Made by a program: the position numbers and the translations under genes. A DNA stretch of 64,000 bases. Source: Caproiciproducens faecalis (lineage in GTDB: Bacteria > Bacillota > Clostridia > Oscillospirales > Acutalibacteraceae). The notes below the pieces were generated by a model. That model had not been told where the DNA came from, made no database searches, and saw nothing but the letters and a program-made list of their open reading frames with translations. Positions within the stretch are counted from its first letter, which is position 1; every line of letters begins with the position of its first letter. This document shows positions 1 to 8,572 of the stretch, piece by piece. The stretch covers positions 62,001 through 126,000 of the forward strand of contig NZ_JAGFNZ010000006.1 of the NCBI RefSeq assembly GCF_019448085.1, given 5' to 3'.

Positions 1-25
1 ACAAATTTCATTTATATTTCCGCCT

Positions 26-928
26 TTAGCTTAAAAAACCGCCGACAAATATCAGCAGGCTGTTGGTACCCACAAGTATAACATAATTCTGAACCGAAAG
101 GACAAACGTTTCTTCTTTTCGCTGTTTCTTTCTAAACCGGTCAATATGATTTCTGATGGGTACAATCGTCAGCAGGGTTAACAGACAGACAGAAGGCAGA
201 ATTTTCAAAAGGACCATCAGGATAACCGAGAGATACGAAAGGTAGTACAGCCCGGCAAATACGGGCAAAGCGTTTTTGCCAAGGTAATATGGAAGGGTAT
301 ATCTTTTCACCTGAATATCCTTTTCCAGATCGCAGAGATTGTTAGCGAGCATGATGTTCGCGGTCGCACAGGCCGGCAGAACCGACAGCAGCACGAGAGA
401 AACAACCGGAAAAAGATTTACATCCAGATGAATCGTTTGAAAATCAAACGCAAATGTAAAGAATGTCCCCGCGGGCATATTGATGTAAAGCAGAAGAAAA
501 GGGATGAATAAACCGTAGAACACGCCGGAAAAGAGCTCCCCAAGCGGCTGATGTGACAGCGGAAGCGGGCCCCAGGAATAGAGCAGACCGAACAGAAAGC
601 ACAGTCCGCCGAAAAGCAGCACCGCCGCGTCAGTCAGGAAAGCCAGCGTCAGCCCCAGAGCGGTACTGACTGCGAAAAGCAGGTAAATCATCGCTTTCGC
701 CGTTGAACGGCGAAACGGCAGTGTTTCCCCCGCCGACTTGGCACCTTCATAGTTGTTGATTGCCGTAGCGGTCAAATCAAACAGGAGCATGGCACCGAAA
801 AAGAGCAGAGTCAGTTTCCAGTTGACCGGCTGCTTTCTGTAAAAAAGATACGCAAGCGCCGTCAGAAAAGCAAAGACACTGGTTATTTTCGTCCGCAGTT
901 CCACAAAATTCAAAAATCTTTTCAGCAT
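26..928 (-). CDS. UbiA-family prenyltransferase (MenA/DmkA-like)
   Basis: Integral membrane prenyltransferase of 300 residues with about eight hydrophobic segments. The family transfers a polyprenyl chain to an aromatic acceptor such as 1,4-dihydroxy-2-naphthoate, giving demethylmenaquinone. The second Asp-rich motif is clear (NNLCDLEKDIQVKR, about residues 195-208). The first is weakened to NNYEGAKS, near residue 58, where a DxxxD would be usual. It starts 5 nt after the polyprenyl diphosphate synthase gene, which would supply its prenyl donor, and follows an NADH dehydrogenase in the same operon. That context matches DmkA of Listeria-type extracellular electron transfer loci. The family is certain from sequence; the quinone substrate is inferred. 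A tRNA- or heme-type UbiA relative is the alternative. Confidence 0.85.
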   Translation of the reverse strand: MLKRFLNFVELRTKITSVFAFLTALAYLFYRKQPVNWKLTLLFFGAMLLFDLTATAINNYEGAKSAGETLPFRRSTAKAMIYLLFAVSTALGLTLAFLTDAAVLLFGGLCFLFGLLYSWGPLPLSHQPLGELFSGVFYGLFIPFLLLYINMPAGTFFTFAFDFQTIHLDVNLFPVVSLVLLSVLPACATANIMLANNLCDLEKDIQVKRYTLPYYLGKNALPVFAGLYYLSYLSVILMVLLKILPSVCLLTLLTIVPIRNHIDRFRKKQRKEETFVLSVQNYVILVGTNSLLIFVGGFLS

Positions 929-933
929 TGCTT

Positions 934-1914
934 TTATAACCCGCGGTGAGCTTTATTCAGAATGAACATCAGCCTTTCTTTCTTACTGTCGGAAGCGCTG
1001 AGCTCCCGGATAATTTTAAAGGCTTTGTCGTAATATTTTTTAGAAACCGCTTTCGTGTAATCCAGGCCGCCGGTTTGTGTGACAGCGGAGTTGATTTCCT
1101 CTCTGGAGACTTTCTCTTCCCTCGCCTTTTGCTTGAATGCGGTAAGATTCTGCAGCGCATAAATCAGAGGAAGGGTGATAACCCCCTGCTCGTAATCCGA
1201 CTGAACCGGCTTTTTAGCCAGCTGAAGCGGCGCCTCAAAATCAATGCAGTCGTCGGTAAGCTGAAAGATCATGCCGATCAGGTGACCGAGACGCATATAT
1301 TTCTCCACCGAATCCTTTTCCTCTTCGCAGAGGATTGCCCCGGCGTAAAAGGAAGCCTCGAAAAGAGCCGCAGTTTTCCCGGAGATAATTCTGAGATAAC
1401 TTGCAACGGAAAGATCCAGATTGTAATTATTCTGATTCTGTCTTAATTCTCCAAGACAAATTCTGGTCATGTAATCGGGAATATTGAAATCCACATAATC
1501 CCTTTTGTTCGATATGGAAGAAGCCTGCTCCAGAGCCAGACAGAACAGATAGTCCCCGCAGATAACAGCCGTACGTTTTCCGAATTTTTTCTGGAGAGTG
1601 ACAAAGCCCCTGCGGAGATCGGCATTGTCAATCACGTCGTCGTGAACCAGAGTGGCAAGATGCAGAATTTCAATCGCAGACGCAAACTTGACTGCGTTTG
1701 GATGGATCTGCCCTTCCCTGTTTTCGGCACAGGCAAGCAAAGCGTGAGAACGAAGGAACTTACCCCAGGAATGAGTCAGGTGCTGAGTATAATTGCGGAT
1801 GGGTTTAGGAGAGGCAGACAGTAATCTGCCCACCTCCTGTTTTACACATTCCACCGCGTCGTCATAAGTGAGGAACTCAACCGCGGCATTCTCTGTAGCA
1901 AGTTCATTAATCAT
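934..1914 (-). CDS. Polyprenyl diphosphate synthase (HepT/DmkB-like)
   Basis: All-trans polyprenyl diphosphate synthase of 326 residues that elongates farnesyl or geranylgeranyl diphosphate with isopentenyl diphosphate in the cytosol. Both catalytic Asp-rich motifs are intact: LVHDDVIDNADLRRG (near residue 89) and LTDDCIDFE (near residue 219). The length fits the catalytic subunit of heptaprenyl-type synthases. The gene overlaps the 3' end of the NADH dehydrogenase gene by 8 nt (1907-1914) and is followed 5 nt later by the UbiA gene, so the three are one transcription unit. The pairing suggests it makes the quinone side chain for the downstream prenyltransferase. Product chain length cannot be read from sequence. 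Confidence 0.9.
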   Translation of the reverse strand: MINELATENAAVEFLTYDDAVECVKQEVGRLLSASPKPIRNYTQHLTHSWGKFLRSHALLACAENREGQIHPNAVKFASAIEILHLATLVHDDVIDNADLRRGFVTLQKKFGKRTAVICGDYLFCLALEQASSISNKRDYVDFNIPDYMTRICLGELRQNQNNYNLDLSVASYLRIISGKTAALFEASFYAGAILCEEEKDSVEKYMRLGHLIGMIFQLTDDCIDFEAPLQLAKKPVQSDYEQGVITLPLIYALQNLTAFKQKAREEKVSREEINSAVTQTGGLDYTKAVSKKYYDKAFKIIRELSASDSKKERLMFILNKAHRGL

Positions 1915-3973
1915 TGTAAATATATAGCTTCCTTACAAATTTAACGTTTTTCCAGTGTTTCTTCAGATACGGCATTGCATAATAGTCCAGGCCAAAGACT
2001 CTGCCGCCGCCGATCAGTACAGCGATCGCGGCAAAAATCATCCAGAAGGTGTTCAGGTACAAACCGGTGGTGCATACGAACATAATCTGCAGAACCAGCG
2101 AGAATCCGGAGGACAGTGTGGTGAACAGGCCGCCGATCAGAGACAGACCGATCAGGATTTCCGCAATAACGATAAAGATCTGCATAAAGAGCTGTACTTT
2201 TTCATTCGGAAGAATGAAGGTATTGACAAACCAGTTCATCACCGGCACGTCAAGCTTAAACGCCAAGTCGTTTAAAGTGGATTTGGCAAGATCTTTTCCG
2301 CTTACAAAAATTACCTGGAACCAGCCGAGAAAGCTGAAATTCATCAAAACACGCCCAACCGCGGTCACAGCAGCCCCTGCCGCATCGGCAGCGCCTGTTG
2401 TGGCGGATGAAATGGCGTCTACGGCCAGAGAAGCCGCTCCGGCCACCGCGTTAACCACATTTGCCGCACCGGCAGCCGCGGTGGTGGTTGCGCTGCTGGT
2501 TGCGTCCGGTGTAGCGCCGCCGGCGGCAGCACCGTTCAGGATGGTGTTGTACCAGGCGTTTGCGCCGCCGAAGAAACCGGTCAGCTGCGGAGAATTAAAC
2601 CAGCCTTCCACGATTTTCATGATGCCTTCATACAGCCAGACCGCGCCCAGCCAGATTCTGAGGGCGACCAGCAGAAAACTCGGGGTTTTATTGGAGAAAT
2701 GGCCGCCGACAAAGCTTCTGTCGTGGCGCACGGTGAAGAATTCATGCTTCATATAGCTGAAAATCTTGTTCCAGCCAAGCACCTGAATGAAATAAATGAT
2801 ATTGATAAAATGCTTTGCAAACATAGCGAGGAAGGACGGAAGGCTGAACATGTGGTTCGGCAGTCCGACATGGGCAACACCGTAACGGCCGCCCACACAA
2901 ACCATAACGCCGTGGAATTTCGGTTTGTACTCTTCCATTTCGCCCGTGCCGGTAAGGGCAACGATAATATTTTTCGCGGCGACATCGGAGCTTTGCTCAC
3001 AGTTTTCAACCAGCTGCGGAACCGGCATCTTTTCGCCTTCCGGAGTGTAGAGAATATCGTCGCCGACGACATAGACATTCTGATTGTCTACAGAACGAAG
3101 GTAAGCGTCGGTCTGAATTCTTCCGCGGCGCGCGGACTGGAGCACCTTTGCGGCTTCGCCTGCAATTTCAGCGCTTTCAATACCCGCGGTCCAGATGACG
3201 GTCCCGGCGGTCTCATGGGTCACCGTTTCGCCGTTTTTAATTTCGATAAAGTCTTCGCCGATATTGACAACGCCGGAGTTCAGTTTAAGACCGACACCCA
3301 TTTTGTTCAGGCGTCTTTCTATTTTATTGGAAAGTTTGTCAGGTAAAATCGGAACAATGCGCGGCAGAACGTCCACGTCGAAAATGGTAACCAGAGAGCG
3401 GTCGATTTCGTACTTATCGCAGAGGATCGGCACATATTCGGCAAGCTCACCCACCATTTCAATTCCTGTAAAGCCGGCGCCTACCACATAGAATGTAAGG
3501 AGCTTCTTCTTTTCCTCAGGATTGGTCTCACGGGCGGCTTTTCTGAAGCAATCATGAATATGATCCTTCAGACGAACAGCGTCATCGTACGACCAAAGAG
3601 TGTGTGCGTACTCCTCTGCTCCCTTGGTGCCGAAAAAAGTGGGCTTGGAACCGGCAGCCAGCACTAGATAGTCATAGCTGTAGTTTTCGCTGATTCCGGT
3701 AACCAATTTCTGGTCAAAATCAATGGACTGAACCGTATCAAGCTTGACGTTTACCTTTCTTCCGGCAAACACCCTGCTGAGGCTGATTTTGACACTGTCC
3801 TCATCCACACGGCCGGCGGCAACTTCATGCAGCTCAGTGAGCATAGTGTGAAACGGGTTTTTATCTATGATGGTAACGCTGACATCCTCGTGTTTTTTCA
3901 GCCGCTTGGCCAGTTTTTTCGCGGTCAGCAGTCCTGAGTAACCCGCGCCGATAATAACAATTTTTTTCTCCAT
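1907..3973 (-). CDS. ndh2: Type II NADH dehydrogenase fused to DoxX-like membrane domain
   Basis: FAD-dependent NADH:quinone oxidoreductase, 688 residues against about 400 for a plain NDH-2. Residues 1-410 are the dehydrogenase: FAD-binding IVIIGAGYSG near residue 5, NADH-binding FYVVGAGFTG near 163, and a second FAD contact NVYVVGDD. From about 435 a DoxX-like region adds four membrane helices. Between helices 1 and 2 lies an Ala/Thr-rich loop (about 480-545) that should face outside. It holds two similar motifs, DATSSATTT at 490-498 and DAISSATTG at 519-527, resembling FMN-attachment motifs (D-x-x-S/T-G/S-A-T). A TTGACT/TATAAT promoter precedes it. With the next two genes it resembles Ndh2 of flavin-based extracellular electron transfer systems. 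Flavinylation is inference. Confidence 0.85.
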   Translation of the reverse strand: MEKKIVIIGAGYSGLLTAKKLAKRLKKHEDVSVTIIDKNPFHTMLTELHEVAAGRVDEDSVKISLSRVFAGRKVNVKLDTVQSIDFDQKLVTGISENYSYDYLVLAAGSKPTFFGTKGAEEYAHTLWSYDDAVRLKDHIHDCFRKAARETNPEEKKKLLTFYVVGAGFTGIEMVGELAEYVPILCDKYEIDRSLVTIFDVDVLPRIVPILPDKLSNKIERRLNKMGVGLKLNSGVVNIGEDFIEIKNGETVTHETAGTVIWTAGIESAEIAGEAAKVLQSARRGRIQTDAYLRSVDNQNVYVVGDDILYTPEGEKMPVPQLVENCEQSSDVAAKNIIVALTGTGEMEEYKPKFHGVMVCVGGRYGVAHVGLPNHMFSLPSFLAMFAKHFINIIYFIQVLGWNKIFSYMKHEFFTVRHDRSFVGGHFSNKTPSFLLVALRIWLGAVWLYEGIMKIVEGWFNSPQLTGFFGGANAWYNTILNGAAAGGATPDATSSATTTAAAGAANVVNAVAGAASLAVDAISSATTGAADAAGAAVTAVGRVLMNFSFLGWFQVIFVSGKDLAKSTLNDLAFKLDVPVMNWFVNTFILPNEKVQLFMQIFIVIAEILIGLSLIGGLFTTLSSGFSLVLQIMFVCTTGLYLNTFWMIFAAIAVLIGGGRVFGLDYYAMPYLKKHWKNVKFVRKLYIYND

Positions 3974-4055
3974 AGCAATCCTCTTTCAAAACAAAGAATA
4001 ATTTACAGGGAATCCTGACAAAAATCATAATATATATAAAACATATCTCGACAAT

Positions 4056-4083
4056 ATTATAACAAGCAATTTGAATAAGTCAA
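4056..4083 (-). promoter_or_regulatory. SigA-type promoter of the ndh2 operon
   Basis: On the minus strand TTGACT (4078-4083) and TATAAT (4056-4061) are separated by 16 nt, about 80 nt upstream of the ndh2 start. Nothing else gene-like is seen in the AT-rich gap 3974-4352; a minus-strand open frame there overlaps the end of the germination gene and has no family signature. Confidence 0.6.
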
Positions 4084-4352
4084 TATGAGGGAATATAGAA
4101 ATAATCCCTCTGTATTAGTGAAAAAGTCCTACTATTATGTTTCATGAGACATTTTCAAGAAAGGAAATAATAGGAATCAGTCTCAATTTTCTATAAAAAT
4201 AGCTGTATTTTTGTTGTGAATATGAAATCGCTTTCAAGAAATGAGACATACAATAAAATTTGCACTTTTTAAAAAAATTTTTCCGCAGGGAAAAGATGAC
4301 ATTGTATTTTTCGCCTGTTGAATAAATCAACAAGAGCCGGCCGCACGAATGC

Positions 4353-5453
4353 TTAAGCCGGCTTGTCAGCCTTCTTCTCTTTAAAATGCGCCTTGAATTC
4401 ACTCCAGACCCAAATCAATGCCGGAATCAATATCTGAAAGGGAATGGCGTAAATCTTATAGACATTCAGAAAATTAAACATCTGCATGGTATTGCTGAAA
4501 ATAATAAGGCTCAATGCGATTGAGCAAAGCGCAACGGGCATCACAATTGTTTTATAGTCTTTGATATTAAATAAGCTTGCCGTCCCTTTACATGCCGTTA
4601 TCAGACATAAGGAAATTTTTGTGATTCCTCCCAAAATAAAATTCGTTGAAATAACTCCTTCCACTCTGGCAAGAAATTCGCTGACATTGATGATTCTGGC
4701 CGCGGAATAGGATGGAAAATTCTCCGTTTTCAGCATCGCGGCTCCAAGCACAGAGATATTTCTCAGCATAACAACCAGCACGATCAGAGCACCCAATCCT
4801 TCTCCCAAAAGAAAAACTTTAAGGGGCTTGTCCTCTTTTCGAATATGATCCGTAATCCCCAAAAACAGCACTGTCTCCGCAAACGGAAAAGCAAAAAGTG
4901 AGTAAGAACCCGCAAAAAGAGTTTTGGTGTCGTGTTCCATAATCGGCAGAAAATTTGTAACATCTATGCGGTTAAATAAAAGGAAAATGGTAAGAAACAT
5001 GAGCAGAAGGAGAGCCGCCAAATTAACCAATGACCATTTTACAAAAACTTCAATTCCGCTCTTCGCCATATGGACACAAACAAGCCCCATGACGATCATC
5101 AGGGCCAATTGAGGCGTTTCCGGTATTGACGTAATTGCTATAAACTCTGAAAAATTCCTCAAAACCAGTGCCGCCAGATGAAGGGAATACCAGGTAAACA
5201 GTGCGGTCAGTATTTTCCCAGCAAATTTACCAAACAAAATTTCCAATACTTGAAAAATATTTTTTTCAGGATATATTTGAACGATTCTTGCGTAAATCAT
5301 CACCATGGGAATCGCAAAAATCTGAGACATAATCAGACAGATCCAGGAGTCCTGACCCGCTTCCGAAGATCCGCCCAGCACGACACTGCTCCCGCAGATG
5401 AAAAGGATAATCATGCATACAATCTGGCGCAATGTGAAGTATTCTTTTTCCAT
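4353..5453 (-). CDS. Spore germinant receptor B subunit (GerAB/GerKB permease-like)
   Basis: Membrane protein of 366 residues with about ten hydrophobic helices, of the endospore germination permease family (APC superfamily). In GerA-type receptors the B subunit sits in the spore inner membrane and forms the germinant-binding pocket. The N-terminus has the typical look (FTLRQIVCMIILFICGSSVV), with a conserved small-residue break in helix 1. It is the last gene of a minus-strand operon A-C-D-B; the ligand (amino acid or nucleoside) cannot be predicted. The gene ends 379 nt before the ndh2 start with no obvious strong terminator. Confidence 0.9.
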   Translation of the reverse strand: MEKEYFTLRQIVCMIILFICGSSVVLGGSSEAGQDSWICLIMSQIFAIPMVMIYARIVQIYPEKNIFQVLEILFGKFAGKILTALFTWYSLHLAALVLRNFSEFIAITSIPETPQLALMIVMGLVCVHMAKSGIEVFVKWSLVNLAALLLLMFLTIFLLFNRIDVTNFLPIMEHDTKTLFAGSYSLFAFPFAETVLFLGITDHIRKEDKPLKVFLLGEGLGALIVLVVMLRNISVLGAAMLKTENFPSYSAARIINVSEFLARVEGVISTNFILGGITKISLCLITACKGTASLFNIKDYKTIVMPVALCSIALSLIIFSNTMQMFNFLNVYKIYAIPFQILIPALIWVWSEFKAHFKEKKADKPA

Positions 5454-5488
5454 ACGAATCTGCTCCTTTCCCTGATTTTTGCCGCACG

Positions 5489-5701
5489 TCAGCTACTGCT
5501 TGTAAAAAATCCCACGAGCTGCTTGATCGCACCCGAGGGTCCCGGGATCACAATATCAAATATAGAAAGAATCAGCACGAGAAAACTGGCCGCCAGAAAC
5601 ACAGAATAAACCCAGTTCGTTTTTTTATCGCCTTTTTTTGTAAGCGGGATAAAATCAAAGAAAATAACTGCCAAATATAAAGTGATTAGGATAATTGTCA
5701 T
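5489..5701 (-). CDS. Small two-TM germinant-receptor accessory protein (D-subunit-like)
   Basis: A 70-residue protein with two hydrophobic helices (about residues 1-18 and 30-52) joined by a basic turn (TKKGDKK). The frame stays open further upstream, but the ATG at 5701 begins the membrane segment and lies 17 nt after the C-subunit stop, so I chose it; its ribosome site is weak. It sits between the C and B subunit genes of a GerA-type operon. Small two-TM 'D' proteins linked to germinant-receptor operons are known in Bacillus and modulate germination; assignment here is by size, topology and position only. Confidence 0.6.
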   Translation of the reverse strand: MTIILITLYLAVIFFDFIPLTKKGDKKTNWVYSVFLAASFLVLILSIFDIVIPGPSGAIKQLVGFFTSSS

Positions 5702-5718
5702 AAACGGCACACCCGCTT

Positions 5719-6861
5719 TCAGCTGTGTTTCAGGAAGGAGGTATTCACGATATTTACCTTTGACTCCACCTTTACCTGTATCGTTGGAAAGATTTTGTCC
5801 CACTCCGGTTCCAGCTGCTGCCACAGCTTCACATCCGACTTGTAGATCATGTTTCCAAATCCAAAAATATCCGAGTTATACTGCGTCTGCACTTTCTTTA
5901 TTACACTTTCGGTTCGCTCTTCAATCATTTTTTGTTCTCTTTGCTCTATTTTTTCCAGCGTATCTTCGTCCAGTAAATCCACACCGGGCTTCATTTCATC
6001 CACAGCAACTTCCGTTTCAATTTTTATCGTAAACTTCAATTGTCCGTTTTCGTAAGAATAGGAGTTTTTGGTTTTACTTTTTGAAATTTCAAGAGACACA
6101 TCCGTTTGGTCTTCGTCTGTCGATGACGTGGTCAGTATCCCGCCGTGGATCTCATCCACCGCAAACAGATAATATTTACTCTCTTCCGGAGGCAGATACC
6201 CAACCAGCTTATCCCCTTTGAAAACCGCTTCTCCGTTTGATTCCGCCACGATATCTTCATCGTTTTTTACATCGCGAAATGCGGGAAGGGCAAGGGAGCG
6301 CCCGGGGCTGTTTAAAATACTGAACGCCTGGAAAAGCTGAACGTTTTCCATTGTTCCAACGACATTCTCATCGTCAGCTATTATTTTTTTTATTTCAAAA
6401 GCAACTACGGAATTATCCAGTCCATAGATACTGAGCAGATCTTTCGCTGTCTTTTCCTGCGATACAACCAGGCACACGGTTTCCCTGCACTCCGCGTCGG
6501 TAAGAAACCAATTGATTACGTTGCCGATATCACCGCTTTTGGCAAGTTCATTTCCAAAAATCAAAACCTCGTTATTACCCCAGTACAGCTTGTTAAGCAA
6601 TCTTTTTTTAGCATTTCTGACCGCGTCCATCACCGTTTTTCCTCTTGATTCCACCAATTTGGCTTTGGTTCCCGATTCTTTTCCGGTAGACGTCAGATCG
6701 ATGATTTCACAGCTGACAAGATAGTCTTTGGTTTTAGGGTCCAGGTCGATCCCAATGCCCGCAATAATGGTAATCTCATTGAGCCCGCGATAGCTCCAGC
6801 AGCCCGTCTGCGAAAGCAGAAGAATCAGACTGAGCAACAGGCAGACAATTTTTTTATTCAT
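5719..6861 (-). CDS. Spore germinant receptor C subunit, Ger(x)C-family lipoprotein
   Basis: Lipoprotein of 380 residues with a signal peptide ending in a lipobox (SQTGC, Cys21), anchored on the outer face of the spore inner membrane. The following segment WSYRGLNEITIIAGIGID is characteristic of Ger(x)C proteins, with N- and C-terminal Ger(x)C domains. The C subunit is required for receptor assembly in known systems. Its start overlaps the end of the A-subunit gene by 8 nt (6854-6861), indicating translational coupling. The start is set by the signal peptide. Confidence 0.92.
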   Translation of the reverse strand: MNKKIVCLLLSLILLLSQTGCWSYRGLNEITIIAGIGIDLDPKTKDYLVSCEIIDLTSTGKESGTKAKLVESRGKTVMDAVRNAKKRLLNKLYWGNNEVLIFGNELAKSGDIGNVINWFLTDAECRETVCLVVSQEKTAKDLLSIYGLDNSVVAFEIKKIIADDENVVGTMENVQLFQAFSILNSPGRSLALPAFRDVKNDEDIVAESNGEAVFKGDKLVGYLPPEESKYYLFAVDEIHGGILTTSSTDEDQTDVSLEISKSKTKNSYSYENGQLKFTIKIETEVAVDEMKPGVDLLDEDTLEKIEQREQKMIEERTESVIKKVQTQYNSDIFGFGNMIYKSDVKLWQQLEPEWDKIFPTIQVKVESKVNIVNTSFLKHS

Positions 6862-8419
6862 GGTTTCCTCCGCGATTGCTCTTCAAGCGGATTCTATTGT
6901 CTGTCATGGATTTTGTACGCGTAATCATATCCCACCATGGCGCTCGGATAAAGGTATCTTTAATATCCTGATACTGAAGGGCTCCGCTCAGCGACATCTG
7001 TGGAATTCCCAAAGAATGCAGATTAAGAATATGAATGAAAACACCGGACAGCCCTATAACAAAGCCATACAACCCAAAACTCGATGACAGGATTAGCAGA
7101 AAGACACGCAAATAAATCACCGGCGCATTCATTTTAGGAACCAGCAAGCTGGTAATCCCTGTCAGAGCAACCACAATAATCATTGGCGCGGCGACCAGTT
7201 TTGCGTCCACTGCGGCCTGTCCGATCACAAGCGCGCCGACAATACTGAGCGGCTGTCCAATATTGGTAGGCATACGAATACCGGTTTCGCGCAAAATATC
7301 AAAAACAAGAAGCATGATAAACGCTTCTGCAGCAGCAGGCAAAGGTACGCTTTTTCTTGCGCCGGCAATACTGATTAACAGCTGAGTCGGCAGCATTTGC
7401 TGCTGAAACGCCACGAGTGCGACATAGAATCCCGGAACGCCGATCGTCAGTAAAAATCCCACGATACGGAGAAAACGAGACATCGAAGTATAGAAAAAGC
7501 TCAGGTAATAATCCTCGTTGCTCTGAAAATTTTCAATAAAAAGATAGGGAACGGTCATGACTACCGGGGTACCGTCCAGAAAAATGGCAATTCTTCCCTC
7601 CAGCAGCTTTCCCACAACGACATCCGGCCGTTCTGTATACCCCGTTGTGCGAAAAGGTGACCACGGGGAATCCTTTATCATTTCGGTAAGATAGTTACTG
7701 TCCAGAACCGCGTCGATATCAATGGAATCCAGACGGCGGTAAAGCTCTTTTAAAAGATTCTTGTTGACGATTTTATCAATATAGCAAATGCAGGCCTTGG
7801 TTCTGGTCATCTTTCCAAACGTTTTAAATTTCATTTTCAGTTCATTGGTGCGTACTTTCCGGCGAACCAGGGAAAGATTCTGCATCAGGACTTCATTGAA
7901 TCCCTCTCTCGGGCCGGAAAGAATTTTCTCATTCTCCGGCTCCTCCATCGCCCGGGTTCCAAATCCTTTTGAATTGAGAATAAGCGCTTCCTCAACACCG
8001 TCAATAAACAGAATCGTATCCCCATAGGTAATCGATTCGACAATTTCTTTGATATCCTTTGTCTTTTTGACCTCACTGATTAGAAGAACTTTTTCTACCA
8101 GATTGTCGAGCAGATGCGCGCCTGATTTCATATCTGCTGCGCTTTCGCCGGATAAAATCAACGGCTTGATGATATTTTCATTGATGATCTCCCCACTGAC
8201 CACACCGTCACAATAGGCAATGCAGTACCGCAGACTGCTGTCCTGTCTGTTTTGAATATACCGAACGACCAAGATGTCTACATCCGTAAAAAGACTGCGG
8301 ATGGTATCAACATTTTTTTGCAGGGACCGGCTCAGCGGATTGTTGTCCAGCTGCTGATTCAGGTGTTCAACCTGATCGGTCACCATTTCTTTTTTATGTC
8401 TGGAAATAAAATGAAACAT
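6854..8419 (-). CDS. Spore germinant receptor A subunit (GerAA/GerKA-like)
   Basis: First gene of the receptor operon; 521 residues. A soluble N-terminal region (about 1-285) containing VRYIQNRQDSSLRYCIAYCDG is followed by four to five membrane helices (about 285-470) with PTQLLISIAGARKSVPLPA, typical of the GerA family. The subunit is proposed to form a channel released upon germinant sensing. The ATG at 8419 is preceded by GGAGG 7 nt upstream; the frame remains open for 49 codons further upstream but without a comparable site. A forespore-type promoter lies at 8450-8478. Confidence 0.92.
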   Translation of the reverse strand: MFHFISRHKKEMVTDQVEHLNQQLDNNPLSRSLQKNVDTIRSLFTDVDILVVRYIQNRQDSSLRYCIAYCDGVVSGEIINENIIKPLILSGESAADMKSGAHLLDNLVEKVLLISEVKKTKDIKEIVESITYGDTILFIDGVEEALILNSKGFGTRAMEEPENEKILSGPREGFNEVLMQNLSLVRRKVRTNELKMKFKTFGKMTRTKACICYIDKIVNKNLLKELYRRLDSIDIDAVLDSNYLTEMIKDSPWSPFRTTGYTERPDVVVGKLLEGRIAIFLDGTPVVMTVPYLFIENFQSNEDYYLSFFYTSMSRFLRIVGFLLTIGVPGFYVALVAFQQQMLPTQLLISIAGARKSVPLPAAAEAFIMLLVFDILRETGIRMPTNIGQPLSIVGALVIGQAAVDAKLVAAPMIIVVALTGITSLLVPKMNAPVIYLRVFLLILSSSFGLYGFVIGLSGVFIHILNLHSLGIPQMSLSGALQYQDIKDTFIRAPWWDMITRTKSMTDNRIRLKSNRGGNHE

Positions 8420-8449
8420 ATAGGATCCTCCGCGTGAAACAGTTGTTTC

Positions 8450-8478
8450 TATTATGCTTAAACAATGAAAAAATATGT
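8450..8478 (-). promoter_or_regulatory. Putative forespore SigG promoter of the ger operon
   Basis: On the minus strand ACATA (8474-8478) and CATAATA (8450-8456) are separated by 17 nt, 30 nt upstream of the A-subunit start. CATnnTA is the SigG/SigF -10 pattern; the -35 deviates in one base from GHATR. Forespore expression is what is known for GerA-type operons. Confidence 0.5.
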
Positions 8479-8512
8479 AAAAATCAGCTCCAGCTTCTTT
8501 GCATATCAAAGG

Positions 8513-8542
8513 AAAAAGGCGGAGCAAAACGCCCGCCTTTTT
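8513..8542 (-). terminator. Rho-independent terminator of ytaF
   Basis: Inverted repeat AAAAAGGCGG / CCGCCTTTTT (8513-8522 and 8533-8542) directly after the ytaF stop. It separates ytaF from the downstream ger promoter; the A/T flanks make it usable in both directions. Confidence 0.75.
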
Positions 8543-8572
8543 GAACAATGATATTCCGTTTAACAAGGATAG

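Noticed and set aside
4142-4402. Minus-strand frame in the gap before ndh2
   Set aside because: Overlaps the end of the germination B-subunit gene, Lys/Arg/Ser/Phe-rich translation of AT-rich DNA, no ribosome site.
8420-8566. Longer N-terminus of the germinant A subunit
   Set aside because: The extension covers the promoter region, and only the ATG at 8419 has a GGAGG site.
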